From assembly GCA_013821605.1 (NCBI GenBank), contig JACDGP010000012.1, positions 1 to 64,000 of the forward strand: a DNA stretch of 64,000 nucleotides. The letters are read 5' to 3'. Of the stretch, positions 63,598 through 64,000 are shown piece after piece (positions within the stretch are counted from its first letter, which is position 1; the number at the start of each line of letters is the position of its first letter). Under the pieces are notes generated by a model that made no database searches, was not told the DNA's origin, and worked only from the letters and a program-made list of their open reading frames with translations. This stretch comes from Herpetosiphonaceae bacterium (GTDB lineage Bacteria > Chloroflexota > Chloroflexia > Chloroflexales > Kallotenuaceae). Position numbers and translations under genes: made by a program.

Positions 63598-63840
63598 AAT
63601 TCCTCGCTAGGAGTATTATACCATGCGAACATATGAGCGTAGGATCAGACCACATTTTCTGTAGACGGCGCGTATATTGTGTTGGCCATCTAGCATCCGC
63701 TTGATAGCATCATCAAGAGCTTGTATACTAGGTCGGCAAAGCTCGCTTGAGGACGTTGGCCTCGGCTGAGGAGTCGTGATGAATCCCTTCCTACGAATGG
63801 CTGAGCTCAACCGCTCGTCTAGTGCTCAACGAGGCTGAAT

Positions 63841-64000
63841 ATGCCAGAACGTGCTGAACTCCTTGAAGCCCTCCGCCATGCTGACCCAGATGTCCGTCGG
63901 CGTGCTGCTCGCGCGCTCGATCACTTGCCGCTCGATGAGCGAACGGTCGAAGCACTGATCGAGCTTGCTCGGCGGGAGACGATTCCGGCAGTGCGCAGTG
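63841..64000 (+). CDS. HEAT-repeat protein, N-terminal part (3' end outside the window)
   Basis: The frame starts at an ATG with GAGG 6 bases upstream and runs open to the window edge. ELLEALRHADPDVRRRAARAL and LIELARRETIPAVRS are consecutive HEAT or PBS-lyase-like helices. Such proteins are usually scaffolds; no specific role can be given from 53 residues. Confidence 0.75.
   Translation, partial: MPERAELLEALRHADPDVRRRAARALDHLPLDERTVEALIELARRETIPAVRS

Noticed and set aside
63616-63810. Minus-strand open frame of 64 codons upstream of ruvB
   Set aside because: No ribosome site or recognisable pattern; it lies in the divergent promoter region.
1-64000. tRNA, rRNA, CRISPR array, prophage or insertion sequence
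   Set aside because: Looked for cloverleaf-like stretches, regularly spaced identical repeats, transposase motifs and phage structural genes; none was convincing.

Overview
The window looks like a chromosomal segment of a Chloroflexota bacterium, probably class Chloroflexia. This is an inference. It rests on the RHS proteins, whose pre-toxin linker (GGGAATLGGGSTTPLTVDF, then NPQALNRYSYTLNNPLRYTDPTGH-like text) I associate with Chloroflexi. It also rests on a nuoABCDIHJKLMMN cluster without nuoEFG, abundant MPNTG-type and lipobox surface proteins, and the DUF3662/FHA pair. No tRNA, rRNA, CRISPR array or prophage was seen.

Layout. 1-2.5 kb: 3' end of coaE, then a minus-strand toxin/immunity pair. 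2.5-16.8 kb: a minus-strand complex I operon with two nuoM genes, an inserted Uma2-type gene and no NADH-oxidising module. 16.8-27.2 kb: an RHS locus, all minus strand. It has one long secreted RHS gene now broken by a nonsense codon and two frameshifts, an orphan RHS tip, a 5'-truncated RHS fragment, and three immunity-type genes between them. 27.5-42.2 kb: housekeeping and regulatory genes (two FHA proteins, tsaB-tsaE, mltG-aroE-prepilin peptidase, thyX, a nucleotidyltransferase, a RelE-like toxin-antitoxin pair, mutS, a frameshifted histidine kinase with its response regulator, a glycosyltransferase).

42.4-51.9 kb: a plus-strand catabolic operon. It encodes an ABC importer of the NMT1/THI5 class with two permeases, a flavin-dependent LLM oxidoreductase, dihydropyrimidinase, a class III aminotransferase and methylmalonate-semialdehyde dehydrogenase. 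Together these fit uptake and degradation of a cyclic amide such as dihydrouracil or hydantoin through beta-alanine and malonate semialdehyde to an acyl-CoA. 52.1-55.3 kb: a duplicated helical surface protein with a sortase-like tail, a cupredoxin lipoprotein, a CPCC protein and a HIT protein.

55.5-61.3 kb: a second NMT1-class ABC operon whose permease is fused in frame to a MenA/UbiA prenyltransferase, convergent with a tyrosine-degradation pair (fumarylacetoacetate hydrolase family and 4-hydroxyphenylpyruvate dioxygenase). 61.5-64 kb: a potassium-channel-like RCK protein, ruvB and the start of a HEAT-repeat protein.

The observations I consider most worth following are the ABC permease-MenA fusion with a Shine-Dalgarno and GTG kept at the joint, and the double-NuoM complex I with a matching insertion in the NuoL lateral helix and one NuoM lacking the TM7 lysine. 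The broken RHS locus, with evidence of tip exchange and reversible-looking lesions, comes next. All family assignments were made by reading the sequence; no database search was run.
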